In this document: positions 8,906 to 17,778 of the stretch, piece by piece
Numbering within the stretch: the first letter of the stretch is position 1
Layout: the number at the start of each line of letters is the position of its first letter
NCBI GenBank assembly: GCA_021769135.1
Contig: JAETTM010000026.1
Location: 16,420-80,419 of the forward strand
Source of the DNA: Lachnospiraceae bacterium
GTDB lineage: Bacteria; Bacillota; Clostridia; Lachnospirales; Lachnospiraceae
Length of the DNA stretch: 64,000 bases
Reading direction: 5' to 3'
Notes under the pieces: model-generated
What the model was told of the DNA's origin: nothing
Databases searched by the model: none
The model's input: the letters and a program-made list of their open reading frames with translations, nothing else
Made by a program: the position numbers and the translations under genes

Positions 8906-10402
8906 ATGAAAAAGACAAAAAAGATGTTGGCAATGTTACTATGTATGTCCATGGTATTTTCTATGGCGGCATGTGGGAGTTCTGGCAGCGGCGGGGCTCC
9001 GGCAGAGGAAACCGCCGGGTCGGAAGCAGGCGGCGGAAATGAGGAAAAGGCAGGCGGGAATGATGCTGCCAGTGAGGAAGCGGAAGCTGCGGCCGAGTCG
9101 GAAGAGGAAAGCGATGCAGGAACCTCCGAAGGCGGGGAGCCGGTATATATAGATGAGGATGCGGCATCCATGACAGGGGAAGTAAGGTTTCTTACCGCAT
9201 TTGCAGGCGGGCAGGGAACGGATGCCTTAATTGAGGATTTCAATTCCTATTATCCCAATGTGAATGTTACATATGAGGTTTATGTAAACAACGCGGAAGG
9301 CAATGTGACCGCTAATACTTCGATTCAGTCCGGGGCTGTGGATGTGATTCTGTCCTTTGGCCCGGCAGATACGGGATTCCGGTGGGAAAACGGCCTGCTG
9401 ATGGACATTACGGACAGGCTGGCGGAGGACAATCTGGATTTGGTCAAGGAATGGGGAACGGATAACTATACCTATAATGACAGGGTGTACTGCATACCAG
9501 GAGGAGCCCTTTCGGTAATAGTGGCGCTGAATATGGATATGTGGAATGCGGCCGGCCTGGGGGAAATCCCGGATTACTGGACATGGGATGAATATTTGGA
9601 CGCATGCCGTGCGATGACTAAGAAAGCGGCGGATGGCAGTACGGAGGTGTACGGCGGTACTCAGTTTAATAATACGCCTTATTGGTATTATCCAATGATG
9701 CAGAGCAAAGGCAAGAATGTATTTTACAATGAGGAAGGAAAGGCAGATTTTACCTCAGGGCTTGCGGAAAAAATTGTAAATCGGCAGCTGGATGCGGAAG
9801 AGGAAGGTATCTGGTATAAACAGATTAACCTGATTACCGATAACCAGAAATCCCGCGATTTATTGTGGGGAGGCCAGGTGGCAAGCTGCGTTGAATCTTT
9901 GATTACCCGTTTTGTTATGGATACAGAGAATTACCCCCATGACTTTATACTGGGCTATGCTCCTTATCCGGTGAACGAAGAGGGGGAGACCAATTACATG
10001 CATGGCGCTATGACCAATTCCTTCTTCTGCGTGACGAATAATGCAAAAGATGCGGATGCGGCCTATGCCTTTGCCAAGTTTGCATCCACTTATGGCAGCA
10101 AATATCTGTACAAGGCAGGGCATGCATCGGGCTGGTCGGGCACGAACCCGGATGAAATCGTAGATTTAGTATTTGGAAGCCGGGAAGAGGCGGAAAAATA
10201 TGTGGATGTGGATTCCTATATTGCAAATGTCCTGGCGGTAGGAAAACCCTTCTATGCGGATGAAAATATTACGGCTTATTCTCAAATTGCCTCCCTTTGC
10301 GATGAATATTTTGTATATATGCTGAATGGGAGCATGGCGGTGGAGGATGCCCTTGAGGAATTGAACGAATATGCGGATGAGGCCATTGAGGATGCCCAGT
10401 AA
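8906..10402 (+). CDS. ABC transporter sugar-binding lipoprotein
   Basis: A 498-residue extracellular solute-binding protein of the family-1 (MsmE/MalE-like) type. A lysine-rich start, hydrophobic stretch and lipobox MAAC (Cys23) mark it as a lipoprotein anchored outside the membrane. A low-complexity Gly/Ala/Glu linker of about 50 residues follows the cysteine, then the binding domain with a TWDEYLDACRAMTKKAADG segment typical of sugar-binding proteins. It lies ahead of two MalF/MalG-like permease genes; no ATPase is encoded nearby, so a shared MsmK-type ATPase is expected. The 230 bp before it holds no convincing gene. Confidence 0.92.
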   Translation: MKKTKKMLAMLLCMSMVFSMAACGSSGSGGAPAEETAGSEAGGGNEEKAGGNDAASEEAEAAAESEEESDAGTSEGGEPVYIDEDAASMTGEVRFLTAFAGGQGTDALIEDFNSYYPNVNVTYEVYVNNAEGNVTANTSIQSGAVDVILSFGPADTGFRWENGLLMDITDRLAEDNLDLVKEWGTDNYTYNDRVYCIPGGALSVIVALNMDMWNAAGLGEIPDYWTWDEYLDACRAMTKKAADGSTEVYGGTQFNNTPYWYYPMMQSKGKNVFYNEEGKADFTSGLAEKIVNRQLDAEEEGIWYKQINLITDNQKSRDLLWGGQVASCVESLITRFVMDTENYPHDFILGYAPYPVNEEGETNYMHGAMTNSFFCVTNNAKDADAAYAFAKFASTYGSKYLYKAGHASGWSGTNPDEIVDLVFGSREEAEKYVDVDSYIANVLAVGKPFYADENITAYSQIASLCDEYFVYMLNGSMAVEDALEELNEYADEAIEDAQ

Positions 10403-10510
10403 GGGGAGCGATGGCTTGCCCGGGCCGGTGAAAAATCCGGCCTGGGAAAACCCAAGTTGTTAACATAAGGATGGCTGGCGAAGCCTGGCATCCGTTGTTT
10501 CGGCAAGCTG

Positions 10511-10654
10511 CCAGTGCGGAGATAACTGCATGATTAGAATGGATTGCCAGTGTGGGGAAGGCCGCATGGCTGGCATAGATGGCCAATGCTGTGAAAGCAG
10601 TATGGATGGATTGGACTGCCAGTGCTGCAAAAGCGGCATATAGGAAAGGTTAAA
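10511..10654 (+). repeat. four imperfect 36-bp tandem repeats
   Basis: Units start at 10511, 10547, 10583 and 10619, each opening with CCAGTGC, CCAGTGT or CCAATGC, and most carrying GCATGG or similar in the middle. The last unit is degenerate. The repeats fill the gap between the binding-protein and permease genes. In one forward frame they read as a cysteine-rich 12-residue repeat (CQCG.., CQCG.., GQCC.., CQCC..) to a TAG at 10642, but there is no start codon before the repeats. There are no spacers, so this is not CRISPR. Confidence 0.75.
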
Positions 10655-10661
10655 AATATAT

Positions 10662-11549
10662 ATGAAAAGAAAAACAAAAAACAATATAGCCGGTTACTGC
10701 TTCCTGGCGCCTGCGCTGCTTATATTCCTTTTTATGGTGGCTTTGCCGGTAGTGATTTCGTTGGGGCTGGCTTTTACGAAATGGAACTTTTTCTCCGGAT
10801 TGGAGGGAATTAAATTTGTGGGGTTTGATAACTTTATTAAGCTGTTCACCAGAGACCGTTCCTTTAAGGGGGCACTGCTGAATACTTTCGTATATGCCAT
10901 AGCTACCGTGCCGGTTACTGTGTTTGCAGCGCTTATTTTGGCCCATGTGCTGAATGGAAAGGTGTATGGGCAGCGGTTTTTCCGGCTGGCGTTCTTCATC
11001 CCTTATATCTCCAATATGGTTGCGCTGGGAGCTATCTTCAAATTCCTGTTCCGTTCGGACGGGCCGGTGAATGCCATATTGGCTAATTGGTTTCATGTGG
11101 AAAAGGTTCCGGGATGGCTGTCCGATTCAGGGCTGACCCGTATTCCCATTATTTGCGTGATGGTCTATGCGGGGATCGGTTTTTGCCTGATTGTCTATAT
11201 TGCGGCATTAAAAAATGTTCCTACCGACCTATATGAGGCTTCCGCCATTGACGGGGCTTCCCCAGTCAAACAATTTTTTAAGATAACGGTGCCGATGATT
11301 TCGCCCACTACTTTTTATTTGCTGGTGGTTCGTTTAATCAGCGCATTTCAGATTTTCGCGGCGATTAACATTATATCGGACGGCGGCAAGAATTCAGGCA
11401 GCGTGAGCCTGGTGGTAATGATTTATGATGAAGCGTTCAAGCAGTACAATTTCGGATATGCCAGCGCAATTGCGTGGGTGTTGGTGGTATTTATACTGGT
11501 CATTACTTTAATTAACTTCAAGGCGCAGAAGCATTGGGTTTACTATTAA
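10662..11549 (+). CDS. ABC sugar permease, MalF/UgpA type
   Basis: A 295-residue inner-membrane permease with about six transmembrane segments, beginning KNNIAGYCFLAPALLIFLFM. The cytoplasmic EAA loop that docks the ATPase is visible as YEASAIDGASPVKQFFKITV. With the next gene it forms the heterodimeric channel for the binding protein at 8906. The likely cargo is a sulfated oligosaccharide, inferred from the two flanking sulfatases. The start follows AAAGG at a normal distance and lies directly after the 36-bp repeats. Confidence 0.94.
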   Translation: MKRKTKNNIAGYCFLAPALLIFLFMVALPVVISLGLAFTKWNFFSGLEGIKFVGFDNFIKLFTRDRSFKGALLNTFVYAIATVPVTVFAALILAHVLNGKVYGQRFFRLAFFIPYISNMVALGAIFKFLFRSDGPVNAILANWFHVEKVPGWLSDSGLTRIPIICVMVYAGIGFCLIVYIAALKNVPTDLYEASAIDGASPVKQFFKITVPMISPTTFYLLVVRLISAFQIFAAINIISDGGKNSGSVSLVVMIYDEAFKQYNFGYASAIAWVLVVFILVITLINFKAQKHWVYY

Positions 11550-11568
11550 AGGAGGATAAAGGCTGAAA

Positions 11569-12402
11569 ATGAAAAAACATATTTCCATAGAAAAAATCCT
11601 TCTGACCTGTCTGGTTGGGGTAGGGGCTGCAGTTTTTCTCCTCCCATTGCTCTGGATGCTTAGTTCATCGTTTAAAACGTCCATGCAGGTATTTGCAAGC
11701 CCGTTCCGGTGGCTGGAGGAAAATGTCCGGTGGAAGAATTACTTGGAGGTCTGGACGAGCCCGGATGTACCGTTTTGGCGCTCGATAGTAAATTCGCTGA
11801 TTGTGTCCATCGTCAGCCTGGCCGGGCAGCTGGTGATTTCGTCCATGGCGGCCTTTGCTTTTGCAAAGATACCGTTTAAAGGGAGAAATGTCTTGTTTAT
11901 GATGATGCTTGTGACAATGATGATTCCGGTACAGGCGCTGATTATTCCCCGTTACATGGTGTTTTATCAGCTGAAGGTTTACGATACGCTTTGGTCCATG
12001 ATTTTGCCTAATCTGTTCAGCGTGACTTCCATTTTTCTGCTCAGGCAGTTTTATATGGGGCTTCCGGATGAACTGGTAGAAGCGGCCTTGATTGATGGGG
12101 CGGGGTATTTCCGGATTTGGCTGAAAGTGATGATGCCCTTAACCAAAAACGGATTGATATCCACAGCGATTCTGGCATTTATTTCCAGCTGGAATGAATA
12201 CTTGAGCGCACTGGTATTTCTGCCCAGTTCGGAAAATTATACGATTGCACTGACCATCCGCTGGTATATTTATGACACCGCCCAGCAGTACAATCTGGCG
12301 ATGTGCGCGGCGGCCAGCGCGATTATCCCGATTGTAATTATTTATGTTACCGCCCAGAAATATTTTGAAGATGGAATTGCGGTATCGGCAGTTAAGGGTT
12401 AA
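11569..12402 (+). CDS. ABC sugar permease, MalG/UgpE type
   Basis: A 277-residue permease with six hydrophobic segments, the partner of the preceding gene, from which it is separated by 19 bp with a GGAGG in between. The EAA loop is visible as VEAALIDGAGYFRIWLKVMM, and the helix before it has the FLLRQFY motif usual in this subfamily. The C-terminus (QKYFEDGIAVSAVKG) is the standard MalG-like ending. Confidence 0.94.
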   Translation: MKKHISIEKILLTCLVGVGAAVFLLPLLWMLSSSFKTSMQVFASPFRWLEENVRWKNYLEVWTSPDVPFWRSIVNSLIVSIVSLAGQLVISSMAAFAFAKIPFKGRNVLFMMMLVTMMIPVQALIIPRYMVFYQLKVYDTLWSMILPNLFSVTSIFLLRQFYMGLPDELVEAALIDGAGYFRIWLKVMMPLTKNGLISTAILAFISSWNEYLSALVFLPSSENYTIALTIRWYIYDTAQQYNLAMCAAASAIIPIVIIYVTAQKYFEDGIAVSAVKG

Positions 12403-12431
12403 GTTATGCGGATTTTGTAAAGCCTTGGAGC

Positions 12432-12463
12432 CGGGTCGCGTCAGTGCGGCGCACGCGAACCGG
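12432..12463 (+). repeat. intergenic hairpin between permease and second sulfatase
   Basis: Nearly perfect arms CCGGGTCGCGT and ACGCGAACCGG, each with one unpaired base, enclose a G+C-rich loop. No T-tract follows, so it is more likely an mRNA stability or processing element than a terminator. Confidence 0.4.
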
Positions 12464-12506
12464 CCATCTGCCAAAAAAAGCCGCACAGACATGGAGTAGG
12501 ACATCA

Positions 12507-14006
12507 ATGAAAAGAACGAATAAACCAAATATTATATTAATTCTGACCGATGACCAGGGATATTGGTCGCTGGGATGCAGCGGAAACCGGGAAATTCGGA
12601 CACCTAACATAGACAGGCTGGCGGAAGGGGGAGTGCGGCTGGAAAATTTCTTCTGCACATCGCCGGTCTGCTCTCCGGCAAGGGCTTCCCTGCTGACAGG
12701 GCGGATTCCTTCCCAGCATGGAGTGCTCGACTGGATTAGGAAAGGCCATGGGGAAGTGCACGGGGATGCGCCGGTGGATTATCTGGAAGGTATCACCGGA
12801 TATACGGATTTACTGGCGGCCAATGGCTATACATGCGGAATCAGCGGGAAATGGCATCTGGGTGCCACCGGCTATCCACAGAAAAGTTATGAGCATTGGT
12901 TTGTTACGCTGGGAGGCAGCGGAACTTACCGGGATGCCATGGTTTATAAGGGGAGGGAAAAAGTGCAGACGAAAGGCTATCTGACAGATGTGATTACGGA
13001 CGATGCCCTGTCCTTTATAGAGGAATGCTGCAGCAGGGATGACGGGAAGCCTTTTTATCTGAATCTGACTTATACGGCGCCCCATAGCCCCCATGTGGAC
13101 CAGCATAAACAGGAATACGTGGATTATTATTATGAGAATGCTACCTTTGCAGATGTTCCGCAGGCGCCCAGGCATGCGGGGAGCATTGCTAATCCCCACG
13201 ATATGGCCTATAGCCTTACCTTTGCATCCAAGGAAAGGGAATATCTGACCCTGAGGGACTTGCTGTCAGGATATTATGCGGCTGTCCAGGGAATCGACGA
13301 TAATGTGGGAAGGGTTGTGCAGAAACTGGAAGAACTGGGAATCAGGGAAAACACGTTGATTATTTATACAAGCGACAACGGCTTTAACTGCGGGCAGCAT
13401 GGCATCTGGGGAAAGGGGAATGCCACAATGCCGCTGAATCTGTATGACACTTCGGTGAAAGTGCCTTGCATTTTCAATTATCCGGGCCATATGAAGGAAG
13501 GGAAGGTATATGACGAACTGCTGAGCGCTTATGATATTATGCCTACGTTGCTGGAAATAGCGGGAATTGAGAATCCGGAGGCGGGCAGCCTGCCGGGGAG
13601 AAGCTTCCTGTCGCTTTTGGAAGAGGGGAAAACGGAGGATTATCATGAGAGCATTACCGTATTTGACGAATACGGGCCAAACCGTATGATACGGACGAAA
13701 GAGTGGAAATATATCCGGCGCTATCCTTATGGGCAGGATGAACTGTACGATTTGGCTCATGACCCCCAGGAGCAGTTCAATCTTCTGGCGGAAAACAGAT
13801 ATTTTCATTATGGGCCGGGATTTATTGAGGAAAAGACGGTGGAACTTAAGAAAATGCTGGAAGAGTGGTTTGCAAAATATACCGATATGGCCCATGACGG
13901 AAGGGTAGAGCCGGTAATGGGCAGAGGGCAGCTTTGCAAGGTAGGGCCGGAAGCGGAAGGAAGGCTTACTTTTTCACCGGCAGTGGATGTGGAATATCGG
14001 AGATGA
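12507..14006 (+). CDS. Cys-type S1 family sulfatase (second)
   Basis: A 499-residue sulfatase with the formylglycine motif CSPAR at residues 55-59 inside TSPVCSPARASLLTG, again Cys type. The metal/active-site regions LILTDDQGYWSLG at the N-terminus and YTSDNGFNCGQHGIWGKG in the second half are clear. It lacks a signal peptide, suggesting cytoplasmic desulfation after import. It differs in sequence from the sulfatase at 7251, implying a different sulfate position or sugar. I chose ATG 12507 (GGAGTAGG upstream) over 12444, whose extension would run through the intergenic hairpin. Confidence 0.93.
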   Translation: MKRTNKPNIILILTDDQGYWSLGCSGNREIRTPNIDRLAEGGVRLENFFCTSPVCSPARASLLTGRIPSQHGVLDWIRKGHGEVHGDAPVDYLEGITGYTDLLAANGYTCGISGKWHLGATGYPQKSYEHWFVTLGGSGTYRDAMVYKGREKVQTKGYLTDVITDDALSFIEECCSRDDGKPFYLNLTYTAPHSPHVDQHKQEYVDYYYENATFADVPQAPRHAGSIANPHDMAYSLTFASKEREYLTLRDLLSGYYAAVQGIDDNVGRVVQKLEELGIRENTLIIYTSDNGFNCGQHGIWGKGNATMPLNLYDTSVKVPCIFNYPGHMKEGKVYDELLSAYDIMPTLLEIAGIENPEAGSLPGRSFLSLLEEGKTEDYHESITVFDEYGPNRMIRTKEWKYIRRYPYGQDELYDLAHDPQEQFNLLAENRYFHYGPGFIEEKTVELKKMLEEWFAKYTDMAHDGRVEPVMGRGQLCKVGPEAEGRLTFSPAVDVEYRR

Positions 14007-14038
14007 GAATAGAAATAGAAAGGAGCATGGTTATAAGA

Positions 14039-15952
14039 ATGAAACAATATATTAGAGAAATCCATGAGGACTTTAAGGATTCGGTTGTGGAAAAACGGTA
14101 TGATGTCCTGTTTGTAGGCGGGGGTATGAGTGGGTTGTGCGGCGCTATTGCGGCGGCCAGGCAGGGGGCGAAGACGGCATTGGTTCAGGATAGAAGCGTA
14201 TTCGGGGGCAATGCCAGTTCGGAGACGCGAATGCATATTTCCGGCGCATCCTGCCATTGGGGGAAAAGGGATGCGGCTGAAACGGGGATTTTGATGGAAC
14301 TGCAGCTGGAAAATAAATATTTGAACTACAGCCATAATTATTCCCTGTGGGATGGGGTGCTTTGGTCGGCGGCGAAGGATACGGAGAATCTGGATATTTA
14401 TATGAACACTTCCATGCATAAAGTGAGGTCCGACGGGAAGCGGATAGAAGCGTTGGAATGCTATCAGATGAATACGGAAATCAGCTACGAGTTCCGGGCT
14501 GGAATATATGTGGATGCTACGGGGAATGGAACGCTGGGGTATTTTGCGGGGGCGGAATACTGCATCGGCAGGGAAGCTGCGGAAGAATATGAGGAGAAAG
14601 ATGCCCCTAAGGTGCGCGACGGGGAAACCATGGGAAATACGCTTTACTTCGTGGCACAGGATGTGGGCCATCCGGTCAGCTTCCGGAAACCGTCCTGGGC
14701 ATACAGCTTTGATGAAAGCGATTTTAAACACAGGTATCATGGGGATATTGTGGTATACCATAATGCGGACGATGTAGTGGTGCTAAAGCCGGGGGAGGAC
14801 TATGAGGACCATAGGGATGAACTGGTGGAGAAATACGATGTCCAATCCGGCTACTGGTGGATTGAACTGGGCGGGGATTGGGAGGACATTATCCGCCAGG
14901 CCGAGGATATCCGCTATGAATTGTACCGGACTATTTATGGTGTATGGGACCATATTAAAAACGGCGGTGACCATGGCGCGGAAAATTATGAATTAATCTG
15001 GGTGGGCAATGTGGCAGGAAGCCGGGAAAGCAGACGGCTGATGGGGGATTATGTGTTGACGGAGAATGATATTTTGTCCAATCGAATCTTCGAGGACGGG
15101 ATAGCATACGGCGGCTGGCCTATGGATGAGCATACGGCAGGAGGATTCCGGGCGAAGGGGCAGATACCTTCCAAGGTGCGCAGCTTCCCAGGGTTCTATT
15201 CCATACCCTATGGCTGCTATTGCTCCAGAAATATTGAGAATCTGATGATGGCAGGCCGGGATATATCCGCCACTAAGCTGGCCATGGGCTCCACACGCGT
15301 GATGGGAACCTGTGCTATAGGAGGCGAAGCGGTAGGAATTGCGGCGGCACGGGCGGCAATGCTGGGAATATCGCCCAGGGAATATGGCAAATTCCATATA
15401 GAGGAACTGCGTCAGGAGCTTTTGAAAAATGACTGCTATGTGATGGGCTGTAAGAACAGGGATGAAAAGGATATGGCCTTGCGGGCGAAAGTGTCCGCCA
15501 GTTCATGGAAGCCGGGGGCGGAACCGGAAAAGGTAATCAATGGGATTGCCAGGAATGAAGGGGAAAATATCAATATGTGGTGCTCCGACGGCTTCGCGGG
15601 TGAGGGGGAAACGCTTACCTTAAAACTGGAAAAGGCGGAGGATATTCGGCAGATAAGGCTTACTTTTGACCCGGATTTATCGGAGGAACGCTGCATTTCC
15701 GTGTCTAAGGCGTTTATTGAAAAAATACCGCAGGGAGTTCCCGATAAACTGGTGAAGGACTATGAAGTCCTGCTGTTGCTGGGGGATAGGGTAGTGTGCC
15801 AAAAAAGCATATGCGGCAACTATCAGAGACTGAATGTGGTGGAATTGGAGCAAAGCGTGAAGGCGGATACAGTGAAGGTGCACGTAACTGCTACCAACGG
15901 ATGGCCGGAGGCAAGGATTTTTGAAGTGAGGATTTATGCTGACGGGCAATGA
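14039..15952 (+). CDS. FAD-dependent oxidoreductase of the PF12831 type
   Basis: A 637-residue flavoprotein. Near residue 20 is the Rossmann dinucleotide motif VGGGMSG, then FGGNASSETRMHISG, and a second FAD segment AGRDISATKLAMGSTRVMGTC in the middle. Residues beyond about 500 look like a beta-rich carbohydrate-binding or discoidin-like tail. Such FAD proteins often sit in glycan-use operons and are thought to oxidise sugars, but the reaction is not established. It directly follows the second sulfatase. ATG 14039 is chosen; ATG 14027 is possible, but only 1 base from the AGGAG. Last gene of the operon before a terminator. Confidence 0.85.
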   Translation: MKQYIREIHEDFKDSVVEKRYDVLFVGGGMSGLCGAIAAARQGAKTALVQDRSVFGGNASSETRMHISGASCHWGKRDAAETGILMELQLENKYLNYSHNYSLWDGVLWSAAKDTENLDIYMNTSMHKVRSDGKRIEALECYQMNTEISYEFRAGIYVDATGNGTLGYFAGAEYCIGREAAEEYEEKDAPKVRDGETMGNTLYFVAQDVGHPVSFRKPSWAYSFDESDFKHRYHGDIVVYHNADDVVVLKPGEDYEDHRDELVEKYDVQSGYWWIELGGDWEDIIRQAEDIRYELYRTIYGVWDHIKNGGDHGAENYELIWVGNVAGSRESRRLMGDYVLTENDILSNRIFEDGIAYGGWPMDEHTAGGFRAKGQIPSKVRSFPGFYSIPYGCYCSRNIENLMMAGRDISATKLAMGSTRVMGTCAIGGEAVGIAAARAAMLGISPREYGKFHIEELRQELLKNDCYVMGCKNRDEKDMALRAKVSASSWKPGAEPEKVINGIARNEGENINMWCSDGFAGEGETLTLKLEKAEDIRQIRLTFDPDLSEERCISVSKAFIEKIPQGVPDKLVKDYEVLLLLGDRVVCQKSICGNYQRLNVVELEQSVKADTVKVHVTATNGWPEARIFEVRIYADGQ

Positions 15953-15958
15953 GAGGAA

Positions 15959-16004
15959 CCTGTAACAGTTTGGCCTTTTGGCTGTCCTGTTACGGGAACT
16001 TTTT
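15959..16004 (+). terminator. terminator of the sulfatase operon
   Basis: CCTGTAACAG (15959-15968) pairs with CTGTTACGGG (15987-15996, one G-T pair), followed by AACTTTTT. The GTAACAG/CTGTTAC stem recurs in hairpins at 19787 and 58014. Confidence 0.75.
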
Positions 16005-16021
16005 ATCATGCTGAAAAAAAT

Positions 16022-16050
16022 TTGATTACATACTTCCGTAAGTATATAAT
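16022..16050 (+). promoter_or_regulatory. promoter with embedded palindromic operator
   Basis: TTGATT (16022-16027) and TATAAT (16045-16050) are 17 bp apart. The spacer contains ATACTT-CCGT-AAGTAT (16030-16045), a palindrome covering the RNA polymerase site. This is what an autoregulated toxin-antitoxin promoter would look like. Confidence 0.6.
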
Positions 16051-16069
16051 GAATCAAATGAAAGGGGAA

Positions 16070-16328
16070 ATGGCAGATATGGAAATCAGGTATGATAAAG
16101 TGGCGGTAAAGTTTCTGCAGGGGCTTCCGCAGAAGTTAAGGGATTCCATAAGGGAAGCTATTAAAGGGGCTGACACAGAAGCCGCCCAAAGGCGATATAA
16201 AGCGGCTGGTACTTGCATGGGACCCGGATTTTACAAAGCTGACGCCGGAAGAGCGGAAACAGCTGGAAGCGGCAGAAGAAAGGATAGACAGCGGGGAATA
16301 TGTGAAAGATAGTGATATTGAATGGTAA
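16070..16328 (+). pseudogene. frameshifted chimera: RelE/ParE-type toxin start fused to antitoxin end
   Basis: From ATG 16070 (or 16079) the frame reads MEIRYDKVAVKFLQGLPQ and on to AIKG, like the start of the RelE/ParE-type protein at 38949. A GGGG run at 16166-16169 then appears to carry one extra G. In the shifted frame the text continues LTQKPPKGDIK and then RLVLAWDPDFTKLTPEER, ending KDSDIEW and TAA. That last part looks like the C-terminus of small antitoxins (compare AINWE at the end of the gene at 39196). The central parts of both partners are gone. It is a dead deletion product of a toxin-antitoxin pair that still keeps its promoter. Confidence 0.6.
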
Positions 16329-16376
16329 CAAGGAATTGCTGCGTCAGGCACTCCATCAAGCATATCAATTCCGCCG

Positions 16377-17024
16377 CTATGCAAAGTAGAAGGGGAAAAT
16401 GCAATGAATAACAAATGCGAAAACAACTCCAAGCGCTATCATGGCCATTGTGGCTTTGGGCGTTGCCCGTCTAAGGACTGCTATTCCGCCAATAAAGACC
16501 AATAGCTCCAGAATGCTTCGCATGTCGAAATATATCCAGCCGTACACAAATGTCATATTGAATAATACGCCAATCATTCCGGCTGAAAGAATAAGAGACA
16601 TTTTCGTGCGGCCTTTGGAATACCAACAGATGAAGGCCAGCAGAGGGGAAATGATGGTAAACCCTATCCAAATCATGGCATAGCTTCTGGGGAAAAACCC
16701 GGCAACAAAATTGGAATATAGATAGTAGCTTGCAATCATTCCCGTAAAGAATAAAAATACATTTATGGATGCCCTAATGGCCGATATGCTGTAAATGGAA
16801 ATGCAAACTGCAAGAAAAATCCATATGGCAAATCGGCCAAAAAAATTTCTCACATCTAAATATGCAATAATGAATGGCAATTCGTTTGAGGCAGTGCAAT
16901 CCAAATACTTCGAAATAATTCCCAATAAGATGCCGAAAAGCATAATGATAATTGTATCAGCGACTTTCCTTTTCATGGGGATTTTTCTTTCCATGGGTCT
17001 GATGTTATTTAGAAAATTGGGCAT
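16377..17024 (-). CDS. integral membrane protein, function unknown
   Basis: A 215-residue protein with about seven hydrophobic segments and almost no soluble domain. A positively charged stretch (MERKIPMKRK) precedes the first helix. ATG 17024 is chosen because AAGGAG lies 8 bases upstream; the internal ATGs at 16994 and 16976 lack a site. I see no motif that assigns a transporter or enzyme family; it resembles the multi-helix hypothetical proteins common in clostridia. Its neighbours are a toxin-antitoxin remnant and another unknown membrane protein, so context does not help. The A+T-rich 17025-17290 holds only divergent upstream sequence. Confidence 0.7.
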   Translation of the reverse strand: MPNFLNNIRPMERKIPMKRKVADTIIIMLFGILLGIISKYLDCTASNELPFIIAYLDVRNFFGRFAIWIFLAVCISIYSISAIRASINVFLFFTGMIASYYLYSNFVAGFFPRSYAMIWIGFTIISPLLAFICWYSKGRTKMSLILSAGMIGVLFNMTFVYGWIYFDMRSILELLVFIGGIAVLRRATPKATMAMIALGVVFAFVIHCIFPFYFA

Positions 17025-17290
17025 ATTGTTTCTCCTTACAGGCGGTTTTGTTGCTTTTATATAAATTATATAAATAAGAAATTACGCTACAGTGTTGTAA
17101 GTTGCCAGGGGCTGCTGATAAGGTTATACTACCATATCTTTTGATTTAGTCAATAGAGTAAGCTGTTACTAAAATGTTACCCTCTAATTGCTTCCAATAA
17201 GAATCTTAATGCGCAATAGATGGTGTTATGGTAGAATGGATAAAAGCAATACGGCTTTATATAAAAATTTGGAGAGGGGCAAAGATAATC

Positions 17291-17770
17291 ATGCATTTTG
17301 GTTTTTCTTATATTGGATTGCTCTATCTGGTTATGCTGATGACGCCCAATATTATTTGGACGAAGCATCAGCCCAAAGATTATGAGAAATACGCGAAAAA
17401 TGAAAACAGGATATTGCTGATGATGGAGAGGTTTGGGGAAATAGCGGTTTCCTGTCTGGTGCTGATATTTTCTGATTTCAATATAAGGGCCTGGTCGAAC
17501 TGGTCCTGGTGCCTGCTGATTTCCTTTGGGCTGATGGTGCTTTATGAAATATATTGGGTACGGTATTTCAGGAGTGAAAAGACCATGGGGGATTTCTACA
17601 GCAGCCTGCTTGGAGTGCCGGTGGCTGGGGCAACCTTGCCGGTAGCAGCATTTTTCCTGCTCGCCATATATGGGAAAAATATATTTTTGGCGCTGGCGGT
17701 GATTATCCTGGGCGTGGGCCATATCGGCATTCATTTGATGCACAGGGAAGAGGCGAATGCCAATAAATGA
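17291..17770 (+). CDS. membrane protein, 3' end probably altered by TA-module insertion
   Basis: A 159-residue protein with about four hydrophobic segments; I do not recognise the family. The start at ATG 17291 (MHFGFSYIGLL) follows GAGAGGGG; an upstream ATG at 17228 is possible. Its last codons (HLMHREEAN) are repeated almost exactly at 18441-18467, after the DinJ-YafQ module. There they continue into CNRKR and a stop, whereas here they continue into ANK. The original gene probably ended in the downstream copy, and the toxin-antitoxin module came to lie between the two copies. Confidence 0.7.
   Translation: MHFGFSYIGLLYLVMLMTPNIIWTKHQPKDYEKYAKNENRILLMMERFGEIAVSCLVLIFSDFNIRAWSNWSWCLLISFGLMVLYEIYWVRYFRSEKTMGDFYSSLLGVPVAGATLPVAAFFLLAIYGKNIFLALAVIILGVGHIGIHLMHREEANANK
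17732..17758. repeat. 27-bp direct repeat, left copy, flanking DinJ-YafQ
   Basis: Matches 18441-18467 at 26 of 27 positions, in the same orientation. The two copies enclose the complete DinJ-YafQ module with its promoter. The left copy codes for the last residues of the membrane protein. Confidence 0.85.
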
Positions 17771-17778
17771 ACTATTAA

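Noticed and set aside
8743..9042. 99-residue frame overlapping the binding-protein gene, with GGGGGAGG directly before its ATG
   Set aside because: It overlaps the lipoprotein signal sequence in another frame, is highly basic and low-complexity, and its binding site touches the ATG.
10511..10654. 36-bp repeats as a CRISPR array
   Set aside because: The units are contiguous without spacers, imperfect, and no cas genes are nearby.
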